NCBI GenBank assembly: GCA_029261795.1
Contig: JAJDAP010000096.1
Span: forward strand, 1-33,431
Reading direction: 5' to 3'
From: Deltaproteobacteria bacterium
GTDB lineage: Bacteria > Myxococcota_A > UBA9160 > UBA6930
DNA: 33,431 nt
Below are positions 24,909 through 33,029 of this stretch, in pieces. The position numbers and the translations under genes are program-made. Under the pieces are notes generated by a model. It saw only the letters and a list, made by a program, of their open reading frames with translations, had not been told where the DNA came from and did no database searches. Position 1 is the first letter of the stretch. Each line of letters starts with the position of its first letter.

Positions 24909-26090
24909 TTATTCGACCCGGGCTTCCGGCCAGACGCGCAGGAAGTTCTCGCTGTAGAACTTCTCCTTGACCGCTTCTTCCTTGCCCGCGAGCGAGTTCT
25001 CGAAGCGCCCGATCGGGTCCCGGCCGCCTTCGATGTGCGGATAGTCGCTCGAGAAGAGGTAGAGGTCCGGGTTCGATTGCCCGACCATCTGCCCGACGTC
25101 CTCGTTCGGGAAGGGCGTGAAGCCCATCTGCTCGGTCAGCTGCTGGGAGGGCGGGCGCGTGAAGCGTTTCACCGATTCGTCGACGCGTCCCCAGATGTGG
25201 GCCACCCAGTCGAGGCGCCGCAACAGCTCCGGCACCCAACCGGCGCCGAGTTCCACGCTGGCTCCGCGGAGCTTCGGGTGGCGTTCGAAGACGCCGTCCA
25301 TCACGGCCATGCTGAGGAAGGTTTCGGGTCCCTGGTGCATGACCGTGGCGTCCTTGGTGCGCACGTTCTCGCCGCCGCCCATCCAATCCCGCACCGCGCC
25401 GCGACCGTTGTTCGACCAGGCCTTGCTGGTCTGGAGCGGCGCGCCGCCGACGTGGAGGACGAAGGGGACACCGGCTTCGCCGAGCCGATCCCAGAAGCCT
25501 TCGAGCTCGACGTGGCCGGGCGACTTGTCACCGCAGGAACGATGCGGCACCCAGATCGCTTCCATGCCGGCTTCCAGGGCGAATTCGAGCTCGGCGATGG
25601 CGTGCTCGGGGCTATCGAGGGGGACGATGCCGACGCCCATCAACCGATCGTCGTCGGCGCAGAAGGCCTGCATGTGACGGTTGTGGGCGCGGGTCGCCGC
25701 GTAGCGAAGTTCGGCTGACTTCTTCTGGCTCGGGTGGAACGGCATCGCGACGCTGTGGGTTGCGAAGACCAGCTGCTTGCGGAAACCGAGCAGGTCGAGG
25801 GCCGTGGAGCGCTCGCTCGAATCGAAAGCACCGAGCGCCTGGATCTCCTTCGAGCGCTCGATCAACTTGTCGCCCATGGCGACCTGCTCCTGCACGTGCT
25901 CGGCGCTGTGCCGGTTGCCGCGACCGACGATCTCGGCCACTTCGTCGTCGCTGACGATCGAAGCGCTGTAGCTGACTTCGGGAATCTCGTCGCGATGCTT
26001 CGGGTCCGCGTAGGCCTTCAGGAAATCCGGCAGCTCCATGATGTGGCTGTCGGCGTCATAGAAGGGGCGGTCGCTGGGTGCGTAGGCCAT
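24909..26090 (-). CDS. Amidohydrolase-2 family metal hydrolase (ACMSD-like fold)
   Basis: A 393-residue TIM-barrel metal-dependent hydrolase or decarboxylase. It opens FYDADSHIME (10-19, DxDxH in place of HxH), followed by WVPHRSCGDKSP, FVLHVGGAP and the C-terminal LFSSDYPHIEG, where the Asp is the catalytic metal ligand. Such proteins cluster with P450s, LLM enzymes and acyl-CoA genes in uncultured bacteria; the substrate is not known. AGGAG 7 nt before the ATG at 26090 fixes the start; longer in-frame starts to 26147 lack a site. It is divergent from the quinoprotein gene, with a 231-bp gap. Confidence 0.9.
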   Translation of the reverse strand: MAYAPSDRPFYDADSHIMELPDFLKAYADPKHRDEIPEVSYSASIVSDDEVAEIVGRGNRHSAEHVQEQVAMGDKLIERSKEIQALGAFDSSERSTALDLLGFRKQLVFATHSVAMPFHPSQKKSAELRYAATRAHNRHMQAFCADDDRLMGVGIVPLDSPEHAIAELEFALEAGMEAIWVPHRSCGDKSPGHVELEGFWDRLGEAGVPFVLHVGGAPLQTSKAWSNNGRGAVRDWMGGGENVRTKDATVMHQGPETFLSMAVMDGVFERHPKLRGASVELGAGWVPELLRRLDWVAHIWGRVDESVKRFTRPPSQQLTEQMGFTPFPNEDVGQMVGQSNPDLYLFSSDYPHIEGGRDPIGRFENSLAGKEEAVKEKFYSENFLRVWPEARVE

Positions 26091-26321
26091 TCGAGATCTC
26101 CTGGCTGTTCGGGTCTTCGGGAGCATACCTGGCTGGGTCATCCTCATGTGGCCCTACATCGCACGGAGGCTGCCGGGCGACGTATGATCCCGTGGGCTCG
26201 GTCGGCCGGACCCGATGGCATGGCTGAACCGCACCGCTGAAAGGCACTCGTTATCGTTGAGCGAAGCTCGTCCGAGGGGTCCTGGCCCGCCGCCTGCGCA
26301 AGGCCTCTGATCGTCTCTTTC

Positions 26322-28457
26322 TTGTTCGGGGTAGCAACCCTCCTCGCGTGCTCGGGCTCCGACCCGGATTCGACCGCCGCGCTCGAACGGGCGCGCCGCC
26401 GCGCCGCCGCGCCGCAGCATGAATGGCGAACCTACCTGGGCGACCGCGGCGTCAGCCATGGCTCACCGCTCGCGCAGATCCACCGCGGCAACGTCTCGCA
26501 GCTGGAAGTGGCGTGGCGTTACGAATCGGGCGATGCCTCACCGGACGGCGCCTCCCAGATCCAGTTCAATCCGCTGATCGTGAAGGGCGTGCTCTACGGG
26601 ACATCGCCCAGTCTTCGGCTCTTCGCGCTCGACGCGGCCAGCGGGGAAGAGATCTGGAGTTTCGAGCCCGGCGCGAACGTGCGTGCGTGGACCGCCAGTC
26701 GTGGGACAGTCTACTGGGCGGACGGCGACGACGAGCGAATTCTGTTGGGTGCAGGGAGCTACCTCTATGCCGTCGACGCGCGAACCGGTCGCGGCATCGA
26801 GAGCTTCGGCGACGGCGGCCGCATCGATCTGCGGGAAGGCCTCGGGCGCGATGTCAGCGACGACATGATGGGCGTCGTGGCCACCACCCCCGGAACCGTC
26901 TTCGAGGATCTGATCCTGATGGGCGGACGCGTCAACGAAGCGAGCGGGGCGGCGCCCGGCCACGTGCGCGCCTTCGATATCCGCACCGGAGAGATGCGCT
27001 GGATCTTCCACACGATTCCGAAGCCCGGCGAGGAAGGGCACGAGACCTGGCCGGAAGATGCGCACGAGTGGGGCGGGGGCGCCAACTCGTGGGCGGGAAT
27101 CAGCGTCGACCCGGAACGGGGCCTGGCCTTCGTGCCGACCGGCTCGGCGGCATTCGACTACTACGGCGCGGACCGCAAGGGCGACAACCTCTTCGCGAAT
27201 AGCCTGCTGGCACTCGACGCGCGCACGGGTGAGAAGCGTTGGCACTACCAGTTCGTGCGCCATGACATCTGGGACCGGGATCTTCCAGCGCCGCCGAACC
27301 TGGTCGAGATTCTTCGGGACGGCGAGCGGATCCCGGCCGTGGCCCAGGTGACCAAGACCGGGCACACCTTCCTGTTCCATCGGGAGACCGGCGAGCCGCT
27401 CAACCCGATGCGGGAAGAGCCCGTGGTCGGGCCCTTCGTTCCAGGCGAACATCCCGCCGCGAGTCAGCCCCTCCCGACCAAGCCACCGCCCTTCGTCCGC
27501 CAGGAGTTCTCGGCCGAAACCGTGACCGACGTTTCCGAGGCGGCGCACGCCGAGATCCTGGCTCGGCTCGATGGTATGCAGTACGGCACGCTCTACACCG
27601 CCATCGGTGCCGCCGAGAACATCGTGTATCCGGGGCTCGACGGTGGTGCTGAATGGGGCGGTGCCGCCTGGGATCCGGACACCGGACTTCTCTACGTCAA
27701 CGCGAACCAGGCACCGTGGCTCGTTCACATGATCGAAGCCGTGGACGACGATGGCCTCGACAACTTGTTGGGCACCGGCTTCCTCCACCTCTGCGCGGGT
27801 TGTCACGGCCTCGATATGGCCGGCGACGGCGTCTCGGTTCCATCGCTCATCGACATCGACGAGCGCATCGGCTTCCTCGAGCTCTACCGATTGATTCGCG
27901 ACGGACGCGGGCGCATGCCCGGTTTGGGCGGCCGCTTCGAGTGGTACGAGAACGCCGCGATCGCCTGGTTCGTCTACACGGCAGAAGAGAACGACGCGCC
28001 GGCAAACTGGCCCCAGAAGGAAGGACCGAAAACCTTCGTCAACGCCGGCTTCCAGAAGTTCGTGGATTCGGACAAGCTGCCCGGCTCGAAGCCGCCCTGG
28101 GGAACGCTTACGGCGGTGGATCTCAACGCCGGGACCCTGCGCTGGCAGGTTCCCCTCGGTGACTATCCGCAGATCCTGGCGGCCGGGCGGAGCGGTCTCG
28201 GCGCCGAGAACTACGGCGGCCCGGTGTCGACGGCCGGTGGCCTGTTGTTCCTCGGGGCAACTCCGGATGCTCGCTTCCGCGCGTTCGACAAGCTCACCGG
28301 CGAGGTTCTCTGGGAAGCCGACCTTCCCGCCGGCGGCTTCGCGACGCCGGCCACCTACCAGGCCGATGGTCGCCAGTTCGTCGTCATCGCGGCTGGTGGT
28401 GGCAAGCTCGATCAGCCTTCGGGCAGCGCGTACGTCGCGTTCGCCCTGCCCGAATAG
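26322..28457 (+). CDS. PQQ-dependent dehydrogenase with inserted cytochrome c domain, lipoprotein-like
   Basis: A periplasmic quinoprotein of about 711 residues or slightly more. It has an eight-bladed beta-propeller with repeated tryptophan-docking segments (LFALDAASGEEIWSFE, VRAFDIRTGEMRWIF, LLALDARTGEKRWHYQ and FDKLTGEVLWEADL). A c-type heme site CAGCH (491-495) is inserted before the last blades, with RMPGLGG supplying a likely Met ligand. It oxidises an alcohol or sugar and hands electrons to its own heme. A lipobox LLAC suggests lipid anchoring. No ATG exists in the open frame, which extends back to 26241. The TTG at 26322 leaves only nine residues before the lipobox Cys, so the true start is probably a non-ATG codon slightly upstream. 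Confidence 0.88.
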   Translation: MFGVATLLACSGSDPDSTAALERARRRAAAPQHEWRTYLGDRGVSHGSPLAQIHRGNVSQLEVAWRYESGDASPDGASQIQFNPLIVKGVLYGTSPSLRLFALDAASGEEIWSFEPGANVRAWTASRGTVYWADGDDERILLGAGSYLYAVDARTGRGIESFGDGGRIDLREGLGRDVSDDMMGVVATTPGTVFEDLILMGGRVNEASGAAPGHVRAFDIRTGEMRWIFHTIPKPGEEGHETWPEDAHEWGGGANSWAGISVDPERGLAFVPTGSAAFDYYGADRKGDNLFANSLLALDARTGEKRWHYQFVRHDIWDRDLPAPPNLVEILRDGERIPAVAQVTKTGHTFLFHRETGEPLNPMREEPVVGPFVPGEHPAASQPLPTKPPPFVRQEFSAETVTDVSEAAHAEILARLDGMQYGTLYTAIGAAENIVYPGLDGGAEWGGAAWDPDTGLLYVNANQAPWLVHMIEAVDDDGLDNLLGTGFLHLCAGCHGLDMAGDGVSVPSLIDIDERIGFLELYRLIRDGRGRMPGLGGRFEWYENAAIAWFVYTAEENDAPANWPQKEGPKTFVNAGFQKFVDSDKLPGSKPPWGTLTAVDLNAGTLRWQVPLGDYPQILAAGRSGLGAENYGGPVSTAGGLLFLGATPDARFRAFDKLTGEVLWEADLPAGGFATPATYQADGRQFVVIAAGGGKLDQPSGSAYVAFALPE

Positions 28458-28479
28458 CAAAGACATCAGGAGGAGAATC

Positions 28480-29562
28480 ATGCCTGCGGTAACCCCTTCG
28501 GATGGACCGGTCGCAGTGACCGGGGCCTCGGGCTACGTGGGCGCCCACGTGGTGAATGCGTTGTTGGCGCGGGGATACACCGTGCACGCCTGCGTGACGG
28601 ATCTCGAAAGGCCGGAGAAGACCGAGCATCTGACCGCACTCTGCCCCGACGGACCGGGCCGGTTGAAGTTGCACCAGGCCAACCTGCTCGAAGCCGGAAG
28701 CTACGACGCCCCTTTCGCGGATTGCAGTGCGGTGCTCCATGTCGGGACGGCGATGGCCTACGGGAATCAGAACGACTCCCGTGAGGTGTACGAGGGCGCC
28801 CTCGGCGGAACACGAAACGTGCTCGACTCGGTACGGAAGGCGCGCGCGGTCAAGCGCTTCGTCTACACGAGTTCGTTCGCCGCGATCGGTCACCCCGCAC
28901 CGTCCGGCTACGTCTACAGCGAAGAGGATTGGGCCTCGGACGGTCGCGAGAACGATCCGAACTGGGGCCCCGACAAGGTCGATGAGAACGGCGAGATGGC
29001 GTACGCGCTCGCCAAGGTCGAGACGGAACATCTGGTGAACCGGATCGCCGAAGCGGATGGGCGCTTCGATGCGATCTCGGTCTGCCCGCTGATCGTGTTG
29101 GGCCCGCTGCTCTCGACGAGCCACGAACTGGTTGGCTCCTGGCAGTGGTACCTCGGCCGCATGTTGCGCAATAGGCCTTGTCGGAAGGCCTGGCAGGCGC
29201 TCTGGAACATCGTCGATGTGCGGGACGTGGGTGTTGCCCGGGCGTTGATCCTGGAGAGTGAGGTCTGCAAGAACGGCGCGCGCTACCAGCTCTGCGCCAC
29301 CGACGCGTCCGGAGAGCTCGATGTCTACAAGCTCCAGGAACACCTCCAACGTTTGTTTCCGGACATCGATGTCGGCGGCGCGCCACCGGAGATGGACGCC
29401 TATCTCGAGAAGCACGGCCGGATCTTCGAGTCGCCCCGAGCTCACTGCGATCGCGCCCGCGCAGAGCTGGGGCTCGAAACGACCCCGATCGAGGACACGC
29501 TGCGCACGACCGGTGAGACCCTGATCGCACTCGGCCTGATCGAACCGGCATTGAAGGGATGA
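28480..29562 (+). CDS. NAD-dependent epimerase/dehydratase, dihydroflavonol-4-reductase-like
   Basis: A 360-residue extended SDR. TGASGYVGAHV (14-24) binds NADP(H); YTSSFAAIG carries the catalytic Ser region; YALAK holds the Tyr/Lys pair; and CPLIVLGP follows as in DFR/cinnamoyl-CoA-reductase-like enzymes. It likely reduces a carbonyl on a CoA ester or hydroxy-ketone. The ATG at 28480 has AGGAGGAG ideally placed. A longer open frame from 28159 is antiphase to the quinoprotein gene and is rejected. It lies 22 bp after the quinoprotein dehydrogenase, so the two are probably cotranscribed oxidoreductases. Confidence 0.92.
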   Translation: MPAVTPSDGPVAVTGASGYVGAHVVNALLARGYTVHACVTDLERPEKTEHLTALCPDGPGRLKLHQANLLEAGSYDAPFADCSAVLHVGTAMAYGNQNDSREVYEGALGGTRNVLDSVRKARAVKRFVYTSSFAAIGHPAPSGYVYSEEDWASDGRENDPNWGPDKVDENGEMAYALAKVETEHLVNRIAEADGRFDAISVCPLIVLGPLLSTSHELVGSWQWYLGRMLRNRPCRKAWQALWNIVDVRDVGVARALILESEVCKNGARYQLCATDASGELDVYKLQEHLQRLFPDIDVGGAPPEMDAYLEKHGRIFESPRAHCDRARAELGLETTPIEDTLRTTGETLIALGLIEPALKG

Positions 29563-29668
29563 CCCCAAGCGCGCGGCTCGACAGGGTGTGCACCAGCACC
29601 GCTGTCGCACTGTTCGGGAAGGATGCGGGCGCCTAGGCTTTCGCGGGGCTCATCATCGGGGGGAGAGG

Positions 29669-31000
29669 GTGGCTTCAGACAGCGCGCGTGGGAATTTCGG
29701 TTCCGACCTCGGCTTCGTTCTGGCTGCCGCCGGTAGCGCCGTCGGCCTCGGCAACATCTGGAAGTTCCCGTACATCGTCGGCGAGTACGGTGGCGGCGCC
29801 TTCGTGCTGGTCTACCTGGGGGCGGTGGCGATCATCGGTCTACCGCTGATGTATGCCGAACTCGTCATCGGTCAGCGGGGCCAGCGTTCTCCGATCGGGG
29901 CGATTCGCGCGCTGACCGCAGGGCATCGGCTGGGGCCGCTGCTCTCCTGGGTGGGCGGCGGGCTCGCCGTGGCGACCCCCTTCGTCATCTTCTGCTTCTA
30001 CTCGGTGGTCGCCGGTTGGGCACTCCACTTCCTGGCGCTCTCGCTCGGGCTGGTGGAGGGGAGCGGCGACTCCGCTCGAGATTTCGCCGAGCTGACCAGC
30101 AGCACGACCTTCTCCATCGGCTGGCTCACGCTGTTTCTGGCGCTCAGCCTGGCCGTGGTCCTGGGCGGCGTGCGAGAAGGAATCGAACGAGCCAGCAAGG
30201 TCTTGATGCCGGCCATGTTCGCACTCTTGCTAGGCCTGCTCGTATTCGTGGGGACGACCTTCGGGCTGTCCGAAGCAGCGAATTTCCTGTTCCGCCCGGA
30301 CTTCAGCAAGCTCTCCGGCGAGGCGGTGCTCGAAGCCGTCGGTCACAGCTTCTTCACGCTCTCGCTCGGTATGGGCATCATGATCACCTATGGCTCCTAT
30401 CTGAAGGAGGAGCGCAACATCATCCGAGACGGGGTCGCCGTTTCGATCCTCGATACGACGCTGGCGTTGATGGCCGGCATGGTCGTCTTCACGGTCGTGT
30501 TCGCGATGGGCAAGGAATCCCAGGCCGGCCCCGGGCTCGTGTTCGTCACCTTGCCGGACCTGTTCGCGCGGATTCCCGGCGGAACCGCCGTCGCTATCGC
30601 CTTCTTCTCGATGCTGGTCTTCGCGGCCTGGACCTCGACGATCTCGGGTATCGAAGTGCTGACTTCCTCGATGATGGACGAGTTCAAACTCTCCCGGAGG
30701 GCGACGACCGGGATCGTCGGCGTGAGCCTCTGGTTGGGCGGCGTCGCCTGCGCGGTCTGGCCGGCGGTTCTCGACGGCGCGGACCAGATCACCACGAACT
30801 ACATGCTGCCGATCGGGGGAATCTTCGTGGCCGTCATCGCCGGCTGGGTGCTCTCGAAGCAAGACCGCGAGGCCGGCTTCGCCGCCTGGGGTTCGGCCGG
30901 AACCGTACCGGCGCTGTTCTGGACCTGGGCCACGAGACTCGTGGCTCCGATCGCGGTCGCGATCGTGCTGCTGTGGAAGGTCGGCGTCTTCGGCGGCTAG
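29669..31000 (+). CDS. Sodium-dependent neurotransmitter:sodium symporter (NSS/SNF) family transporter
   Basis: A 443-residue inner-membrane Na+-coupled amino-acid or amine transporter with the LeuT fold. Helix 1 carries AAAGSAVGLGNIWKFPY, the unwound Na+/substrate-binding segment (about 19-35), followed by GGGAFVLVYL. Later helices include SFFTLSLGMGIMITYGSY (helix 6 region) and AWTSTISGIEVL (helix 8 region), also ion-binding. The length suggests 11 helices, as in many bacterial NSS proteins. The GTG at 29669 is preceded by a GGGGGGAG stretch. The RHS tip ORF begins only 6 bp after the stop. Confidence 0.93.
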   Translation: MASDSARGNFGSDLGFVLAAAGSAVGLGNIWKFPYIVGEYGGGAFVLVYLGAVAIIGLPLMYAELVIGQRGQRSPIGAIRALTAGHRLGPLLSWVGGGLAVATPFVIFCFYSVVAGWALHFLALSLGLVEGSGDSARDFAELTSSTTFSIGWLTLFLALSLAVVLGGVREGIERASKVLMPAMFALLLGLLVFVGTTFGLSEAANFLFRPDFSKLSGEAVLEAVGHSFFTLSLGMGIMITYGSYLKEERNIIRDGVAVSILDTTLALMAGMVVFTVVFAMGKESQAGPGLVFVTLPDLFARIPGGTAVAIAFFSMLVFAAWTSTISGIEVLTSSMMDEFKLSRRATTGIVGVSLWLGGVACAVWPAVLDGADQITTNYMLPIGGIFVAVIAGWVLSKQDREAGFAAWGSAGTVPALFWTWATRLVAPIAVAIVLLWKVGVFGG

Positions 31001-31006
31001 GCGCCG

Positions 31007-32023
31007 ATGGTGCGAAAGGCTCCCTTTGCCATCGCGCAATGGCAGGAGGGTATGCACTCTTCGCAGGCGTACGATGCATTAGGCAACCTCACTCACGTCA
31101 CCCTCCCGGACGGCCGACAGATCGAGTATGTGATCGACGGGCAGAACCGTCGCATCGGCAAGAAGGTGAACGGCACGCTCGTGCAGGGATGGCTCTACCA
31201 GGACCAGTTGAATCCCGTGGCCGAACTCGACGGGGCCGGGAACGTGGTGGCGCGGTTCGTGTATGGGACGCGGCCGAACGTCCCGGACTACATGGTGAAG
31301 GGCGGCATCACCTATCGAATCCTCTCGGATCACCTGGGGTCGCCGCGGTTGGTGATCGATCAGGCGACGGGGACGGTGGCGCAGCGGCTCGACTACGACG
31401 AGTTCGGGCAAGTGACGGACAACAACCCGGGATTCCCGCCGTTTGGATTTGCGGGTGGGATCTATGATGCGGACACCGATCTCGTTCGGTTTGGTGTGCG
31501 GGACTATGACGGGGGGAATGGGCGGTGGACAGGCAAAGATCCAATCCGCTTCTTTGGTGGCGAGAATCTTTACGCGTACGCAGTTTCCGACCCCATCAAT
31601 CTTGTGGATCTTGAGGGCACTGACCCTCAGGCAATTAGTCGGATCAAGGCGCAGTTCGACAGGACGGTTGCAGCACAAACTGCTCAGGGGAAGAGGAATC
31701 CGATCGGCGGTTCCGTCGGAGGGGGTCTCGGCAATATCAACTCAACTCTTGGTGGGCCAGCATTGGGTTGCGGCGATCTTGCCTCGGGACTCGCGGCGGA
31801 TCTGGCCGCGCTCGGAGGTGCGCTTGGCCCCTACAACAGCATCACAGTGACGCCGGATTGGGATCTGGCCGGCGTTAACGGCGACCCGACCGTCAACACT
31901 GTGCTTCCGCACCAGACGGTAGCGGTGTCGTCGAATGATCCGACTGTTCCGACTCTTCACCTTGACCCTCAGCGAGGGAACTTCAACGTTAGGCCCCCCG
32001 CTGGCGGATCCCCTAGTCCATAG
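31007..32023 (+). CDS. RHS-repeat tip protein with polymorphic C-terminal domain (5'-truncated)
   Basis: A 338-residue fragment of an RHS/YD-repeat protein: [29 protein letters not shown], then the RHS-associated core end ([20 protein letters not shown]...NLVDLEG, about 173-204). After the core, base composition drops and a unique tail begins, as in toxin-tipped RHS proteins. The tail contains [13 protein letters not shown] (Cys255), HQTVAV (His302) and LHLDPQRGN (Asp320), an order seen in papain/transglutaminase-fold enzymes; a toxin role is inferred. The full repeat shell and export signals are missing, so this is a displaced (orphan) tip. Starts at 31007 and 31052 are both possible; AGGAGG lies 2 nt before the latter. 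Confidence 0.75.
   Translation: MVRKAPFAIAQWQEGMHSSQAYDALGNLTHVTLPDGRQIEYVIDGQNRRIGKKVNGTLVQGWLYQDQLNPVAELDGAGNVVARFVYGTRPNVPDYMVKGGITYRILSDHLGSPRLVIDQATGTVAQRLDYDEFGQVTDNNPGFPPFGFAGGIYDADTDLVRFGVRDYDGGNGRWTGKDPIRFFGGENLYAYAVSDPINLVDLEGTDPQAISRIKAQFDRTVAAQTAQGKRNPIGGSVGGGLGNINSTLGGPALGCGDLASGLAADLAALGGALGPYNSITVTPDWDLAGVNGDPTVNTVLPHQTVAVSSNDPTVPTLHLDPQRGNFNVRPPAGGSPSP
31070..31209 (+). repeat. RHS core direct repeat, copy 1
   Basis: Aligns without gaps to 33292-33431. By hand count about 118 of 140 bases match (about 84%). It encodes the YDALGNLT...QGWLYQDQ segment in both. Confidence 0.9.
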
Positions 32024-32186
32024 GGGGGGAGTCGTCTGCTCGCGCAACGCGGATGAACCATATGGCCCCCGCTAGAAGTACGGTCGCTATCGGCCATTCG
32101 CGTAGCTGCTCAGGTGTCATTGCGATGAAGAGGGCCGCGCAGAATGCTCCAACCAAACCGGCGCCAACTCGAGCTGTGCGAGACAT
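32013..32186 (-). CDS. Small two-helix membrane protein opposite the RHS tail
   Basis: A 57-residue ORF on the minus strand, starting ATG at 32186 and ending TAG at 32013, overlapping the 3' end of the RHS tip gene by 11 bp. It has two hydrophobic segments: [17 protein letters not shown] (about 7-23) and [17 protein letters not shown], separated by TPEQLRE. No ribosome binding site is obvious, and no family is recognised. Its place immediately after an RHS toxin-like tail is where an immunity gene would be, but immunity genes are normally on the same strand as the toxin, so the assignment is only a suggestion. Confidence 0.35.
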   Translation of the reverse strand: MSRTARVGAGLVGAFCAALFIAMTPEQLREWPIATVLLAGAIWFIRVARADDSPPMD

Positions 32187-32450
32187 AAGGAGGCTATCGG
32201 CAAGTCGCGCTCTTGGCTGAACTCAATCGCAAACTAGTAGACGGGGCGTTCCTTCCGCGTTGAGTGGGACGTTCTTTCCAGCTCGGGTCCGGCTCCAGAG
32301 AGCGATGCGGCACGAGAGCGCTCTAGAGAGGTTCCGCCGGCTTCTGGGGTTAGTCGCAAATGGGGATTCGAAACGGACTCAGTCTTCTGTCAACACCCGC
32401 TCTAGATCTCGCGTGGCCTTGTCCATCGGAAGATGTCGCGGCGGCCACCA
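32187..32450. other. Non-coding or degenerate spacer in the RHS locus
   Basis: A 264-bp stretch with lower GC than the surroundings. I see no convincing gene: the open frame on the plus strand from 32260 has irregular composition and runs antisense into the phage-like fragment. It may be remains of an earlier cassette. Confidence 0.45.
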
Positions 32451-33029
32451 TCACCGGTTGACTCTCCTCTCAGGCGGTCGTACGAACAAGAGGTCGTTCG
32501 TGAACTCGAACGGATCTTCGGCTTCGACCTGCCCGGTGGACACGTCGTAGAGGTACTCGCTCGTGGTCCAGGCCTGCCGGCCAGGGAGACCCCACCAGAT
32601 GGACGTGCCCTCGCCGACCCCACGCACCGTCCTCCGACTGACGTCGGCCTCGCCCTGATCCAGGCTATTGGCGGCGTCTTCCCACAAGTTCGCGACGGCC
32701 GAGGTCATCGTGTCGATGGCCGAGCCGACCGGAGACATCGTGAATCGGAAGGGTTTGCCTTCGATCTTGTCGAAGACGTTCCCCGCCACGTCTCGAACGC
32801 CCACCATCGTGTTGAACGGGGTCTCGGCGGTCTGCGTGAGGGCCCAGTTCAGCCATTCTTCGTCGTCCTCCGGCCCTCTGCCGGCCAGGTACTCGGCCGC
32901 GATCGTCGGTCCGAACCAGAGGAAGAAGGCCGCTGAAGCCGCCTCAGCGACGCCAATGTCGCCGCCCGAGAGCTGGACGATCCGTCGTCGTTGCTGGTTG
33001 TAGAGGATCGAGAAGTAGCTGTAGAACTC
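32451..33029 (-). pseudogene. C-terminal fragment of a phage large polyvalent (virion-associated) protein
   Basis: An open frame of 192 codons without a plausible start, bounded upstream by TAG at 33030-33032 and ending with TGA at 32451. The translation has protein-like features: EFYSYFSILYNQQRRR at the 5' side, then a hydrophobic segment (ASAAFFLWFGPTIAAEYL), FRFTMSPVGSAID, and near the end WWGLPGRQAWTTSEYLYD followed by EDPFEF. This order (FYSYF-x3-YN, F-x-SPV, GLP-x2-Q-x-W-x-T-x-EYLYD, EDP-x-EF) is what I recall from the C-termini of very large phage polyvalent/virion proteins (LPD38-type). The 5' end stops exactly where RHS sequence begins on the other strand, so this is a recombined relic. 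Confidence 0.5.

Noticed and set aside
28159..28479. Long 5' extension of the DFR-like reductase
   Set aside because: It is antiphase with the quinoprotein gene, and the ATG at 28480 has an ideal Shine-Dalgarno and opens directly before the Rossmann motif.
26538..28481. 647-codon open frame antisense to the quinoprotein gene
   Set aside because: It is a GC-rich shadow of the PQQ dehydrogenase, whose plus-strand product has clear propeller repeats and a CxxCH heme site.
32260..32550. 96-codon plus-strand ORF as an immunity gene
   Set aside because: Ser/Arg-rich, low-complexity translation running antisense into the phage-like fragment; no motif or ribosome binding site supports it.
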